Positions 25,121 through 35,806 of a stretch of 64,000 nucleotides of DNA are shown here, one piece after another. Both the position numbers and the translations under genes were made by a program. Numbering within the stretch: position 1 is the first letter of the stretch; every line of letters starts with the position of its first letter. This stretch comes from Sciurus carolinensis (lineage: Eukaryota > Chordata > Mammalia > Rodentia > Sciuridae), in assembly GCF_902686445.1 (NCBI RefSeq), contig NC_062219.1, positions 114,081,160 to 114,145,159 on the forward strand. The letters are read 5' to 3'. The notes under the pieces were generated by a model, which searched no databases, was not told the origin of the DNA, and was given only the letters and a program-made list of their open reading frames with translations.

Positions 25121-25348
25121 TTTTTAAACTATATTTTTTAGTTGTAGATGGCACACAATACATTTATTTATTTTATATGGTGCTGAGGATCGAACCCAGT
25201 GCCACATAGGCTAGGCAGGTACTCTACCACTGAGCCACAACCCCAGCCCCTATTTTTAATTTTTTTTTCCCTGTGGTGCCAGGGATTGAACCCAGGGCCT
25301 TGTGCATGCAAGGCAAGCACTCTACCAACTGAGCTACATTCCCAACTC
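25121..25348 (-). repeat. Two ID-derived SINEs flanked by a 10-bp target-site duplication
   Basis: Minus-strand ID bodies lie at about 25,170-25,252 and 25,260-25,348. The block is bounded by TAAGGTTCTT at 25,111-25,120 and 25,349-25,358. The first has the 3' extension TTAGTTGTAGATGGCACACA seen in a squirrel ID subfamily. Confidence 0.7.
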
Positions 25349-25367
25349 TAAGGTTCTTGATTTAATT

Positions 25368-25442
25368 TTTTTCTAGGTTATTCTTTTGTTGTTGTTGTGT
25401 TGTTTTTAGTTATACACGTCAGTAGAATATATTGACATATTT
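25368..25442 (-). repeat. Short L1 3'-end insertion with a 15-bp target-site duplication
   Basis: A 75-base insert containing GTTTTTAGTTATACACGTCA, resembling squirrel L1 3' ends. It is bounded by GTTCTTGATTTAATT at 25,353-25,367 and 25,443-25,457. Confidence 0.6.
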
Positions 25443-25784
25443 GTTCTTGATTTAATTGATAGCCATAAAATTTGTACTAATTTGTCCTCCTCTGGCAATG
25501 AGATCATTATCTCACAAGACTCACAAAGCCTCAACTTTTTGGTGGTTTCCCTGTATTCTCCTCAGTTCCTCCTCAGAGATTTTCAGATCTGCATAAAGCA
25601 TTCAAAATCAAACACTACAGAGCCTGATGAGCCTGTATGGGCTCCCTGGGTTCATAGCTGGGCAGGGTCTTCACCTGATGTGGGGCGCAGCAGTTACTGT
25701 GGTCTTTATAAATGGAGGTGAATAAGACGCGGGGGACTTACGTATTGATGTAAGAAGGAGACAGAAGCAAACAAAGGGGCAGGT

Positions 25785-25965
25785 AAGCACACCTGTTAAT
25801 GCAGCAGAATCACTTAGGGAGCCTTAGAAATAAACCATTCCTAGGTCCCACTAGAGCTCAGTTAAATCGCTCTCTGAGCAGGAAGACTCAGGCTTGAGTA
25901 ACTCACAAAGCTTTTTCAAGTATTCTGAACTTCCAGTGTAGCCAGGATTGAGAAGCTCTGCTCCA
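25785..25965 (+). mobile_element. MER5A-like hAT DNA transposon remnant
   Basis: GCAGCAGAATCACTTAGGGA to ATTGAGAAGCTCTG fits a diverged MER5A in forward orientation. Confidence 0.5.
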
Positions 25966-25968
25966 TAC

Positions 25969-26008
<40 letters not shown>
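25969..26008 (+). repeat. (CA)n microsatellite
   Basis: About 19 uninterrupted CA units. Confidence 0.95.
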
Positions 26009-26009
<1 letters not shown>

Positions 26010-26125
26010 TTAAATTAGGCACTGGGGGCGATGGGAAACTGGAGGGAGAGGGGTACTCTGCAACAGCTTCCAGAGGAGGTGACTTCTGGGCTGAGTCATT
26101 AGGCAGGAGCAGGCTCAGAGCACAA

Positions 26126-26238
26126 TTTTTTTGTTTGTTTGTTTGTTTGTTTTTCTTTTTCCTGACAGCACTGGAGATGGAAGCCAGGGCCTCACCCATG
26201 CTAGGCAAATGCTCTACCCCTGAGCCACACCCCCAGGT
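26126..26238 (-). repeat. ID SINE with (TTTG)n tail
   Basis: A (TTTG)n tract precedes CACTGGAGATGGAAGCCAGG and GCTCTACCCCTGAGCCACAC, the reverse ID body. Confidence 0.8.
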
Positions 26239-26329
26239 CCTGTATTTTATTCTTAATAACACCCATTGCACTCAGAGTCCCTGAAAGCCCTTACCTGTAC
26301 CCTGTCCCTCCTCCCTCCCATGCAATCCT

Positions 26330-26460
26330 CTGCTCACTTGACAGAGGAAGGAACCACTCTTCGAAGATGCCAAGTGACTTGACAAGGTCACCTGGCTGCT
26401 GCGAGCTGTTGGACTCCTCCCTGCATCCCATCTCAGAGCCAGCAAGGCCCAGAGGGCAGT
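26330..26460 (-). repeat. MIR fragment
   Basis: GAGGAAGGAACCACTCTTCG and GTGACTTGACAAGGTCACCT are a diverged reverse MIR core. Confidence 0.5.
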
Positions 26461-26639
26461 TGCTCTGGCATGATTCTGTGGAAGCTGAACCCCTTCTCAC
26501 CACCACGCTCTCCAAATTTACCTTTTACTGGCTCCAGACCTAAAATGCTCCCACCAGGCCCTGGCAAAGAGGCCTGGCTCAGCTCTCCTTCCTACTACTC
26601 TGACCAAAAGGAAGAATTAACAATAAAAAAGAGGGAGAA

Positions 26640-26925
26640 CCAAAGATTCCACTCCATCTCATTAAGAAAGTAAACATAAGAGCCATCTAAGTGTCTAATT
26701 AAGCTTCTAATTAGTCCCTGCTTGTTACTAATGCAAATTAGATTACTCCGCTTAACTACAGCATGTCCACAACACCCTTGTTAATTGCGGCCTTTTGAAA
26801 TTAAATTACTCCCTAATTAGCATATCAAAGCCATTGATTCGGAGCTGGGAAAGATGAGGGCAAGAGGAGCCGAATGCCAAGTTTGGTTAATCAGAGACGG
26901 CTAATTAAATAGTGACGTCTTACGT
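26640..26925. promoter_or_regulatory. Putative conserved enhancer, intron 1 (octamer, forkhead and homeobox motifs)
   Basis: This AT-rich non-repeat block contains a forkhead-type GTAAACA (26,670-26,676), a POU octamer ATGCAAAT (26,731-26,738), and several TAATTA/CTAATTAG homeodomain cores (about 26,696, 26,708, 26,814 and 26,901). It also has a GTTAATCA element near 26,886. No SINE or MIR signature overlaps it. Confidence 0.5.
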
Positions 26926-27546
26926 GGGGGGCCTGCTGGTTAAGGAGTAGGGGCAACCCACTCAGGGGCAGAAATGGCCACCTGGAGCCTGGTTCTGGTA
27001 GTGGCCTTGACACCAGGGCCTCCTATGGGCATAGGAGGGACTTCAGTGGGCCTGCAACAGACCACTGGGTCTGGCCCTCCCTTAACCTCTGGCTGCTCTG
27101 TCTAGCCTTGCCCCTGGCACACCCTGGCCTTGCTTCATCTCCCTAGATGATTTCTAGGTATGGCATTCACAGAGATCTTGAGCATCAATTTAGGGGTATC
27201 CAAAGCACAACCATATTTGAATATGCAAAGCTTCAGAGTCCTTCCACTTCTCTCCGGACTCAAGAAGGGTTCCAAAGGGGGACTGCTCCTCAGTCCCCAG
27301 TGGTTCGGTACGCATTTTTGGTTCCATTCTTGGAAGAAAGCCCCTTTTCCCAACAAGACACACACATAGAGAATAAGTTTGGGAAACAGATGATCTTCAC
27401 AGAGGGGCTCACCTGCCAAGGGTGCACTAGTTTCAGCTTAGAATAGGACCCGAGAGACAAAGACCTTTATAATTACCTCTATAAAGTAAGGAAAAAGAAT
27501 TATCCAACACCTTCATTTAGTTTTTGTTGTTGCTGTTGGTTTGTTG

Positions 27547-27770
27547 TTTTTTTTTTTTTTTTTTTTTTTTGTACCAGGATAGAACCCAGGGGCACTCAAC
27601 CATTGAGCCACATACCCAAACCTTTTTAATATATTTATATTTTATTAGAGATAGGGTCTCATTGAGTTGCTTAGGGTCTACCTAAGTGCTGACGCTGGCT
27701 TTGAACTCATGATCCTCCTGCCTCAGCCTCCAGAGCCGCTGGGATTTCAGGCATGTGCCACTGCACCCGG
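27547..27770 (-). repeat. Composite squirrel SINE
   Basis: A 24-T run, ID half (GGATAGAACCCAGGGGCACT), then a B1-like half ending GCCACTGCACCCGG. Confidence 0.85.
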
Positions 27771-28214
27771 ATGCCACCATCAGTTTGTATATAAGTCTCG
27801 GTGTGGAAATTAGATTTGGGTCAGTGTCCTTCTTGGTCTTTGCTGAGCCCTTGATGTACAGACCCTAAAGAGCCCTTTGGGACACGGACCCCCCTAGATT
27901 TTCCTTGGATAATATTGAGACTGGTGAGTTCTGTCAAAGCTGCTAACCAAAATGCCCTCTGGGGCTAGGATTGTCACCAGGAGGCCAGGTGAGAAACAGC
28001 TTTCACTCATTCCTAGTTCCTCCTTATCCACACAGAAATATGGGCTCAGTGTTGGCCGTGTCTGGGTTGTTCAAAGGAAGCCCCAGTAGGGAGACTTATG
28101 GAAATTTACTAAGGCATTGAGCTGTGTGGTGGGGTGGGGGTGTCAGAAAACCTGAGCAGAGGTGGATATATTCAATTTGTGATCTCAGTCCTTCAGGCCT
28201 GCATTCCCAAGAGA

Positions 28215-28385
28215 AGTTCCCAGTTAACCCTACGTAAGTCATATCACCTCTCTGGGCCTAGATCCTTCACCTGTCAAATGAGACTAATAATTCCAAGATC
28301 CGGAAGATCTCTCAGGGCTGGTGTGAGGATCAGAACAAGGAGGGACATGAAACTGCAAAGCACAGTTCCTCAGTCAGTCTGGTGA
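28215..28385 (+). repeat. MIR element
   Basis: ATATCACCTCTCTGGGCCTA, TCACCTGTCAAATGAGACTA and GTGTGAGGATCAGAAC are in MIR order. Confidence 0.68.
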
Positions 28386-29104
28386 CCACCTAGTTCTACC
28401 TGCTACAACCCCCTCCCAGATTCCTAATGGGGATGCCTTCTAGAACCTTTTTCTTCCATCTTCAGGCAAGGGGCAGAGCCAGGGTTTCCAAGTGTCCTTA
28501 AGAATGCTGAGGGCTAGTTCCTGCAGATGCCTAGCTGTTGGGAAGCTAGGAAGTACCACACCTCTCTGCTCTGCCCTACATTAATGACCAGCACTGGCAG
28601 GGGCATTACTACGGATTCCTTAAAAAAAAAAAAAAAAAAAAAAGGTAGAATACCATACTGGAGGGTCCCTAACTGGGTTTTTCTCTGTCTCCCTCTCTCT
28701 TCTCAACTACAGTACAGCTGTCCCCAGCCCTCCCTCCCCAGTCCTCCTCTCTAAGTTCATCACCAGTAGCCCCTGGATCACTCAGGGTCAGGGTCAGGCC
28801 AAATTCCCAAAGGGTGAGATTTTGTTTATTTAAGGAGAGATCAAACATGGCCCAGGGGAGAGGAACTCCCCATGCCCCTACCACTGTCTCAAAAAGGGTG
28901 AATCTCAGACACTACTCAGCCCACAGGTATCCACACAGGCCAAACTGAGCAAAGGGGTCCATAGCAATTTTATTTTAGAAAATAAGTGAAATTAAAAGCA
29001 AAGCAGAAAAAGAGAAATGGGGGAGGGGAAGACTGTCCTGGTGTGAGGGGGAGGGAGGACAGAGGCACGCAAGGGCCAAGCTGCAGCCCGCCTAGCACAG
29101 CTCT

Positions 29105-29262
29105 CTCTCCCAAGGAGATTCAATTAATTGATAACAAGAGGCATCAAATTAATTTCTGGAGGATGTGAGATTCTGATGAAGGGAAATCTCGTCGATGGGA
29201 TCAGGCAGGAGGGGGCGGGCAGCACCCCTTTTAATCAGGCTCAGCTGGCTAATTGGCAAGGA
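29105..29262. promoter_or_regulatory. Putative conserved element, intron 1
   Basis: A repeat-free segment has paired AATTAATT motifs about 30 bases apart (near 29,123 and 29,148), followed by a TTTAATCAG element and GCTAATTGGC. It resembles the other homeobox-rich blocks of this intron. Function is inferred only from motif density. Confidence 0.4.
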
Positions 29263-31434
29263 GGAGACTTCTATGGGTCATAGGGTTCCCTGCCCCGAGC
29301 TCCATAGTGCCCCTTGGAAAGACCTAGGAGGCAGTGGCTTCCTGTTGCTGTTGGAAACAAAGAGAGTGTGCAGCTGAAGCTAGGCAGAGGGGTCTGTGGG
29401 TGTCCCTCACCTACTGTACAGTAGGAAACTGGGGCCCACAGGGAAGACAAGGGGTGCCTAAGGTCATAGAGCGACATAGGGCCTCGGCAGCAGTGCCTTA
29501 CTGGGTTCCCATGATGTATGTGTGTGAGTCCGGAACCTGTTCAGAACCCAGACCCACCAAGTCATTCCTGAACTCAGGGGTGTAGCACAGAATGTGGGTG
29601 GTCCTCCCTGCAGCTGAAAAACAGGCTGCACTGCCAAGGCCCCTGCGGACCCCAGGCACTGGTCCCCCAGCCCCATGCCAGGCATTTTCTCAGCACTCAG
29701 TGAGGGCCTAAACATTTCTCATTTCAGATCTCAATACCCCTAAGAGCTCCAGAGAAGGGCTCCTTCAGCGGTAACTCGAAGCAGTGCCTCAGCTGAGGAG
29801 GAGAGCAGGTAGCCCTGGCTTGCTGGGGAAAATCCCCAGTTTCTTGAAGGAGGGATTCTCAACTCAACACACCCTTGACCTTCAGAGTGCCTCCTGTTCC
29901 CATCTAGAGGCAGGGAAGCCTGGAGCTCAGAGTTTTGCTCCCCAAGTGACCCCTTCTGGGTTTCCCACAAATCTTGATGTTCCATCTCCCTCCAAAATTT
30001 TCCCCAACAGCACCTTCTTCTTCCAGGATGCAGACAAGAATCTGTGCAAGGAACACCGAAGGCAAGGAGGAAGTCTACCTTGGCCCACTTTTGGAGCAAC
30101 TTCTTGGATCTGGGGCTCCTAGAAATGTGGGCTTCTAGAAATGAATGGAAAGCCAGAAGTCATATTCCAGGGAGCCTGCTCAGACCTGACCCAGAGGAAA
30201 AAGAAAAACAAACCCCCATGCCTGCCCACCCCCACTTTCCCTTCCTCCTGCAGGCTCTCCCAAGGACTGCCACAGGTACATGTGTCCCGTCAGGACCCAG
30301 AACCCCACGCAAAAGATCCACATTCCCATACTTGCTCCATTTCAGATTTTCCAAGTTGCAAACAAGCCTGTTCCAATTTCACTTCTTCAGAGTCCCACCA
30401 GTGTCCCTGCACTCAGAGGTACTCCACGATGGTCCAGTCCCTGAGCCACCCTGCCCTCAAGTGGTCATCATTTTGCCCTCCTCTTTCCTGCCAGTCAGAA
30501 TTCTAGGTCACTTCCATGCCTACCAGCCCTGCCTACCTTGAACAAATGCCAAGAGGGTCTTTATTCTACATTCATCTTCACCGTCTGGAAAAACCCTCTC
30601 AACCTGTCTCCATTACATGGAAACCCAGGTCAGATGCCATCAGAACAAACTCGGGCTGGGAAAGGAAACAACCTTTACCTCTGCCTTGTACCATCAGTGG
30701 ACCCCACCCACCCTGAGGTCTCAGTGCGCAGAGGAAGAGGCCCAGGAGGTGGGCAGAACGGCTGGAATTGGCAGGAGAGAAGAAAGGTGCAGGGGCTTCA
30801 ATTAAGTGGGAGAGCTGAGGAAAACAAAAAGACCCTGGCATGGGCTGGTGGTGGGCAGTCTTGGAACCAGGGATCAAGGCAAGGGAGGGCTCTGGCCAGG
30901 CAACACACCAGAGTGACTGCACAGCCCCTCACCTCATAGCCGGATGCTGCCTGTACCTTTTGTGCCGGAGCTCCTGCTTCCCAGTCAGTGTGCCTTGAGC
31001 CCAGAAGCAGCACCTCACAAGACCACCACAGCCACAGTCACAAGGTACAGACATAAATTTTGGAGGAGAGAAGAAAGAGGGTTCCCAGGTGATCCTGTCT
31101 TGGCAGAACTGGCAGTGACTACAAGTGTGCATTTCATGGAAAATCCCGGAAGGCAACACTGAAGAAAGCCAACAACTTCAGGCTCGGGGATGTTTCTTTT
31201 TGCCTCTTAAGGTGATCCATTCAGCTCCCAAACTTTGAGATCCCAAACTGTCTCAAGTTGTGGCCAAATGTCTTCCATAAGGATGTGAGAGCTATGATTT
31301 CCAAAAACGAGAAATCTCCCTTTTGGAGAAAGGGGGTGCCAGTCATTTTACTCTTTCACGTTCTGGGGAATTTTCATTTATACTTTTATCCATAAGCATC
31401 TTAGCAATACCGGGAGGACACTCAAGGCACTGGC

Positions 31435-31453
31435 GGGGGGGGGGGGGGGGGGT
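31435..31453 (+). repeat. Poly(G) tract
   Basis: A run of about 19 G with no attached repeat body. Length may be affected by sequencing error. Confidence 0.85.
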
Positions 31454-31609
31454 GCTCAATCAGATTCCACACCCCAGTCCTCCTCTAAAGGGAAGGTACA
31501 ATCTTCTGATAGAGGGAAGAGAGGAGTCCAAGACAAACTTGTGAGGAAGCAGGGGGTGGCGGCCCCTCCATCCCTTCCCCATAGCAGAGGCTCAAGCCCT
31601 GCTGGTTAT

Positions 31610-31760
31610 ATTAGGGTCCGGACTCCTACATTTTAGTCCCAGCTCTGCTACTAAGTAGCTGTGTAACCTCAGTCAAGTTGTCTCTTCTCTCTGGGCTTCT
31701 TTTTCCAGCCTATAAAATGAATGTTAATACTCCAGTATTTCCAGTATTCAGCCCAATAAG
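31610..31760 (+). repeat. MIR element
   Basis: TCCCAGCTCTGCTACTAAGT and GTGTAACCTCAGTCAAGTTG are forward MIR core. Confidence 0.75.
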
Positions 31761-31799
31761 TGGCCTGGCAGTGCTAGTAAACTAACAATTTTTAAAAGC

Positions 31800-31965
31800 C
31801 ATCCCTGGATTGGCACTACCATGCACCAGGCACCATGCTAGGAACTTACCTCTCATTCAACTCCCAAGCTGACTCTCTACATTGGGTATTATTGACCTAC
31901 TTTACAACCTAAGAAAATTGAGGTTCGAGGAGCTTAATTAAGTTCCCCAGAGTCCCATTTCTATT
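31800..31965 (-). repeat. MIR element
   Basis: CACCATGCTAGGAACTTACC and TAAGAAAATTGAGGTTCGAG are reverse MIR. It is opposed to the forward MIR just before it. Confidence 0.7.
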
Positions 31966-34900
31966 GCCAAGTTCCACTCTGACACATGTTCTGCCCTGGG
32001 GAGGCCTGTGTTCCTTGCTCTGGGTTCCAGAGTTCTGGAACTAAGTCTGAGGAAGTCATCCCAGCCAATGGAGCCCAGAGTCCTGACAAAAATAGTCCTG
32101 AGGCTGCCTTGGCCTGGACAGCTGGGATGGGGCAAGACCTAGAGAAGGAAACTGTGAGGAAACCCTTGGATGGAAGAAATAGTTATTTAAGAAAGGTAAA
32201 GACATTGCACCTGCATGGGAGGAGGGTGTAGGGGTGTACTGCCCCAGTGGGAGTGACAGGAGACCTCCAGGAAACCCCAAGGCAGTGGGGAGGCTAAGGG
32301 TTAAGATGTAGGGGAGGAGAGGCCAGTTGTGGAGCAGGAAGGCTTCTGGAGATGTCCCTTCCCTCCCCTGCATCTCTCACCCCTTCTCTGCAACCCTGGC
32401 TGCTCCCATCTTATCAGTCTCTCCTGCCCAATGCTGAGGTCCAGAGAACAGACCCCAGCTTTATCACTTAAGTACCCAAATACCCAGCCTGGGACCTGCC
32501 CAGAGTAGGGGCACAACAAACACTTGGGGAATTACTGGATCAAAAGAAACACCCCCCTCTGTCGTCCTGCTTCCCTTCCCTCAGGAAGAGGTGTGTTTGG
32601 AGTAGGGGCCCAGCAGGATATACACATTCCTGGCAAGAAGGAACCTACCTGCCTACAGCCAGAAAGGAGGATTCTGGCCGAAGACAGAGAAAGGGGGATG
32701 GGGTGTCTAGGTGTAAGGAACAGGGGCAGGTCTCTGCCACTTGAGCCCATCCCCAGGTATTCTTCAGCTCTAGTGTCAGGCCTTTCCTTTCCTAGGGCTC
32801 AGGGGTTCCCCAACTCCAGAACTCCTGATAAACCTTCCCAGGACTGGGAGAATAGAAAACTCCACCTGGGGGCCCAGGGAGAAGCTGCTAGGATGTAAGT
32901 TTCCAGTGGTCTCCCCACCTTAGTGCCAAGGCTGGGGCCAGGGTAAGGTGGGGCATCTAAGGATCCAGGAGCACAGATTAAGATCTCATCTAAGGACTTG
33001 GGGAGGGGGCACCCACAGCACCATCTCCTCCCCATGCCACCTTGCCCCAATGACTAGAGTGGAAGTCACACCAAATGAGAGCTCCGGGTGCACTGTCTTT
33101 AGAGCAACTCAGATCTAAAGGCACTGCGGGAGCCGGCAAGCTACCTAGGTGCCCACTGCAAAGTCCCTGTGCCCTCCCTGCAGCCAACAGGTGACAAACA
33201 GTCTCAGAACCCCAAGGGGCAAAAAAAAGTTTCTCAAGTTAAAAAAAAAAAAAGGCTTCAGACTTCCCCACAGCGGTTTTCCGCGGGGGCGGGCAGAGGT
33301 TGTCTGAGGCCGGTGGCTCCCCTTCAAACAGCTCCTCTCGGTTCGGGTCGTGTTGAAGGAGCAGAGGGAGGGGGCTCCAAATGCCTGTGACCCAGGGCAT
33401 GGAGGCCAAGAAGCTGGTCTGTCCCGGAAAGTGAGCTTGGGCCCCGGGAAGTTGGGCGGTGAGACCGCTCGGACCCTCCCACAGCCACCCGCCACACAGA
33501 CCATTCCGCTGCTCTTCTCCTGGGTGGGAGAGGGGGCTCTTGGTCTAACCACGGCAACCGCCCCTCAAGTTGCGCTCCCCGAGGCCCTCAACACCTAACA
33601 GTTCGGTCTGGGACGAATCCAGGCGAGTGCTTTGAAGCAGGGCGAAGATGCTGAAGTTCAGATAAAATCCCGCATTGGCCAAAACGCTCTGGGCTTTCTC
33701 CGGAACTGTAGCTTCAATCTTGGGTTTGCTCCTCTGGGTCCCTCGCCCCTCTCCCCAGCTCAGGGCGCCGCGGTCTACCAGAAGGGAGACTCCGCGGCGC
33801 TGGGGTGCTCCACATGCCGTGATCTCCAGATGCCTTCAGTCCCAGGTGCCAAGTAAGCTAGGAAACCGTCCGGCGGGGTTGGCACGTGAAGTCGGGGGTG
33901 CAAAGGGAGGAGCAGGGCGCTCTCTGAGTTCAGGGCCCCCATACCCTTTCCTCCCAACCTAGAGAGTCGGAATGGGACATGGGTGTGTTCACGAGGTCGC
34001 CCCAGTGGGGGGGAGAGAGGTAATCCACCGCCGTCAGGGCCTCGGCCTCAGAATCCGCATCCCGCGAAATTACACGATCCTTTACCCAGGTGGCCGAGAC
34101 ACCAGGTCTCCCAGGGCACCCTGCATTCTAGCGCCAAGGGCTCTGCTCTGGCGCAGCTCAAGGAAGTTTGTTTGGCGTTGAAGCGGAGCGCGATGCTGGA
34201 GCGCCGCCGGGGTGGCCGCGGGTCAGAGAGGTGTCGGGGGAAGGAAAGGGGTTGTTCACGGGGGACATAGAGTCCTCAGTCTGGGAGGACAGAGTCCTGC
34301 TTGGTCACTCCGGACCCTCTTCCCTCCTGGCCTTCCCCCCACCCCAGTACATGGTGGGGTGGGAGCTTTCCCCAAACCGAGTGAATAGAGGTATGCGCCA
34401 GATCGGTCCCTCGCCCTGTGGCTCGGGCGCACAAAAATCACAGAGGCCATTTCCAGACGCTCTCAAGTCCCCAAGAAGTTTTCCGCTCTATCTCCGAGCT
34501 CAATGAAGGATGGCAGAAAGAGGATTGATTGGTCTCAGAACTTCCGAGGTGCGACCTCAGCAACACAAGTCCCCTCCTCACTCAAGGCGACGCGGCGGGT
34601 GGGACTGTAGTAACCCCCCCCCCGCCCCCGGCGCCCCAGTCCCTCTGCCTCTGGCCTATTTTGGAGAGTCCCGTACAGACTGGGAATGGGGAGCCCACTT
34701 CACCACTTCCCTTCCCAGCTCAGGAAAGTCCGGGCCGGGAAGTATTCTTTGTCTGACTCCGGGCGGGGGGGGGGGGGGTCGCGCCCCCTTACACCCCATT
34801 CCCAGCGGCGAGGCCCGGAGGGGGCGGAGCCCAGATTCTTGGGGAAGGGCGGGCCTCAGTGGCCTCTCCAGCCACCCACCCCCGGCCGGCCCCCGCTGCC

Positions 34901-35211
34901 CGCCACCGCCCCCCCCCCCGCCACCGCGCAGTAGCCCCCACCTGTTCCCAAGGCAGCTCCGGCCCGCAGGGGCCCGAGCCGGGGGTGGGGTCTCGCGGAT
35001 CCCCCGGGGTCCGTGCACTACAGCCGGCCCCGGCTTGAACAAAGTGCGCCGGCCCGGGCCCGACTCCTCCCGGCGCCCGGCGCGTCTCCGGCGGGCAGTT
35101 TGCAAACACAAAGTGAGCCAGTGAGCGGGCGAGAGAGTGCGCGAGCTAGGGAGTTGGTCTGGTCGCCGGCCCAGCCCCCACCCGCTTCCCCGGGCCCGAC
35201 CCGCCACCTAC

Positions 35212-35640
35212 CTGTCCGGCCCGGCCGCTCCGTGCGGGCTCCGGCCCGTCAGCCCGCGCAGGGCATGGGGCTCGCTCGGGTCGCAGCCCGGGCCCGCCGC
35301 CGCCCGCCGGGGCTGCCCCTCCGCGCCGCCCCGCGCCGCGCAGCTCTCGGGCGTCCTCCCTGCGCGCCGCGCCGACCGCCGCGCGCCTCAGCCCTGCCGG
35401 GGCATCGCACTTTGTGGGTAGCTCGGCTCGCTCCGGCTCCGCTCCTCCTTCCCGGTCCTCCCGCGACGTTCGTTAGATCGCTCCGGCTCCCGGGCTCCGG
35501 GACCCCGGCGTCCCCGCCCCCGGCCCAGCCCTGGTTCCGGCCCGGGCTCCTCCCCGCCGCGCCGCCGCCGCCTGCGCCGCGCCCTCCTCGCGGGCTGGGG
35601 GCTCTGTCCCGGCCGCCGGCCTCACTGTCCGGTCCGCAGG
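35212..35640 (-). other. FOXP4: Predicted FOXP4 non-coding exon 1 (5' boundary uncertain)
   Basis: Within the CpG island the minus strand has a strong donor, GGACAG|GTAGGT, with the last exon base at 35,212. Joining it to the exon 2 acceptor gives GGACAG then GTCCCGCTAG, a plausible 5' UTR. No TATA box is obvious, so dispersed initiation is expected. I placed the start at about 35,640, just downstream of the GC-box cluster, only as an estimate. The exon would carry a five-codon upstream ORF (35,249-35,266). A weaker alternative donor, GAACAG|GTGGGG, lies at 34,942, so a second splice form of the first exon is possible. Confidence 0.55.
35249..35266 (-). CDS. Five-codon upstream ORF in predicted FOXP4 exon 1
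   Basis: The sequence reads ATG CCC TGC GCG GGC TGA (MPCAG, then stop) on the minus strand, 37 bases before the predicted exon 1 donor. If exon 1 is transcribed as predicted, scanning ribosomes would meet this short ORF before the main FOXP4 start. The short distance to the main ATG (about 53 bases in the spliced leader) would limit reinitiation, so it may reduce FOXP4 translation. No peptide function is implied. Confidence 0.4.
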   Translation of the reverse strand: MPCAG

Positions 35641-35712
35641 GGTGGCCGGCTCCGGACTCCGAGGGGCTGCGACTGAGCCCGGGCTGCGAGTGGCTGCGAG
35701 CGGGCGGCGCGC

Positions 35713-35745
35713 GGGCGGGGCGGGAGGGGGCGGGGGAGGGAGGGG
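35713..35745. promoter_or_regulatory. GC-box cluster with G-quadruplex potential
   Basis: The plus strand has consecutive G-runs (GGGCGGGGCGGGAGGGGG, then GGGGGAGGG), giving overlapping SP/KLF GC boxes and more than four G3+ tracts with short loops. Position just upstream of the predicted FOXP4 start suggests a core promoter activator region. Confidence 0.6.
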
Positions 35746-35786
35746 TGGAGGGGAAGGAGGGAGCGCGCGGAGCGCCCGGGAGGAGG

Positions 35787-35806
35787 GAGCGAGCGAGCGA
35801 GCGAGC
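35787..35806 (+). repeat. (GAGC)5 tetranucleotide repeat in the promoter
   Basis: Five exact GAGC units lie immediately upstream of the GC-box cluster, on the side away from FOXP4. Its length could vary between individuals. Confidence 0.9.

Larger units (their letters stand above)
17049..35211 (-). other. FOXP4: FOXP4 intron 1 (about 18 kb)
   Basis: This span lies between the predicted exon 1 donor and the exon 2 acceptor. It contains no open reading frame that I can relate to a protein. Its content is scattered SINEs, MIR and hAT remnants, microsatellites, and four non-repeat blocks rich in homeodomain-type TAATTA motifs (about 19.8, 21.25, 26.65 and 29.1 kb). A GC-rich, CpG-containing stretch lies at 20.93-21.25 kb. 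From about 33.2 kb the sequence becomes progressively CpG-rich as it enters the promoter island shore. Large regulatory first introns are common in developmental transcription factor genes. Confidence 0.8.
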
